From assembly GCA_900553125.1 (NCBI GenBank), contig USCB01000035.1, positions 1-13,961 on the forward strand: a stretch of DNA of 13,961 nucleotides. The letters run 5' to 3'. The translations under genes and the position numbers were made by a program. The notes beneath the pieces are model-generated. The model was given only the letters and a program-made list of their open reading frames with translations, was not told the DNA's origin and made no database searches. Below are positions 13,834 through 13,961 of the stretch, in pieces; positions within the stretch are counted from its first letter, which is position 1; every line of letters begins with the position of its first letter. The DNA is from an uncultured Clostridium sp. (lineage in GTDB: Bacteria > Bacillota > Clostridia > TANB77 > CAG-508).

Positions 13834-13961
13834 CTAAAATTTGTAGTAAAATCTAAAACTGTAGAGCCAGGCTCCAGATGAATACTAATTAATTCAGGAT
13901 ATTAATGGCTCCATACATAATTTAAGAGCTTATAAGCATAATTTTTGGCACCCTTCCGTGG
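13834..13961. other. Right-edge non-coding stretch with short inverted repeats
   Basis: No reading frame with a ribosome binding site is visible. GAGCCA (13863-13868) can pair with TGGCTC (about 13906-13911), and GGCTCC occurs twice. The palindrome GCTTATAAGC (13928-13937) and a GC-rich end (GGCACCCTTCCGTGG) follow. This may be the beginning of a structured RNA or an IS end, but no known family can be assigned. Confidence 0.3.

Noticed and set aside
13928..13961. Possible riboswitch (TPP- or T-box-like GGGTGCC) on the minus strand at the right edge
   Set aside because: The partner motifs of those families (CTGAGA, GGGTGGNACCGCG) are absent in the visible part.
1..13961. CRISPR array, tRNA or rRNA genes
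   Set aside because: No regularly spaced repeats of CRISPR type and no recognisable tRNA or rRNA signature were seen on either strand.

Overview
The window comes from a very AT-rich, Gram-positive-type genome. Coding strands are A-rich, ATA/AAA/GAA codons dominate, promoters match the sigma-A consensus, and Shine-Dalgarno sites are AGGAG-like. PcrA, RlmB, AcpS, TatD, a LytM-type M23 peptidase and WG-repeat proteins together point to Bacillota, most likely an uncultured host-associated member of Clostridia. This placement is inference from gene content and composition; no rRNA or tRNA is present.

Layout. (1) Positions 1-1380 are a damaged accessory patch. It holds the 3' end of a large protein whose tail has a formylglycine-enzyme/C-type-lectin-like fold and unusual NNY-rich codons. 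Next come one end of an IS256/Mutator-family insertion sequence with the last 65 codons of its transposase on the minus strand. The truncated IS is fused directly to the C-terminal third of an AlbA/RecG-like DNA-binding ATPase gene. (2) Positions 1422-5706 form one apparent operon: a WG-repeat membrane-anchored protein, an unrecognised protein with a C-terminal membrane anchor, acpS, tatD and a 47-residue acidic protein. It starts at a TTGACA-N17-TAGAAT promoter and ends at a 16-bp perfect hairpin. (3) Positions 5758-6516 carry a ZIP metal transporter with a one-base insertion that destroys its last helix. (4) Positions 6513-8954 are pcrA behind a perfect consensus promoter. (5) Positions 9040-10165 are a membrane-anchored M23 peptidase with its own promoter and terminator. 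(6) Positions 10170-11040 are a second accessory patch: a self-contained promoter-gene-terminator cassette with two good in-frame start sites, a pair of GGTGACGGAG repeats, and a decayed transposase-like tail with 15-bp repeats. (7) Positions 11090-13833 are rlmB, with an arginine-pair-rich N-terminal extension, followed by an unrecognised membrane-anchored protein. (8) The last 128 bases are non-coding as far as can be seen.

Most of the window is housekeeping: fatty acid synthesis activation, tRNA/DNA quality control, DNA repair, rRNA methylation and cell-wall remodelling. The unusual material is the hypervariable-looking tail at the left edge, the two IS scars, the small cassette at 10.2-10.6 kb, the periodic RR extension of RlmB, and the two unrecognised envelope proteins. 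No complete new defence or mobile system can be demonstrated here.
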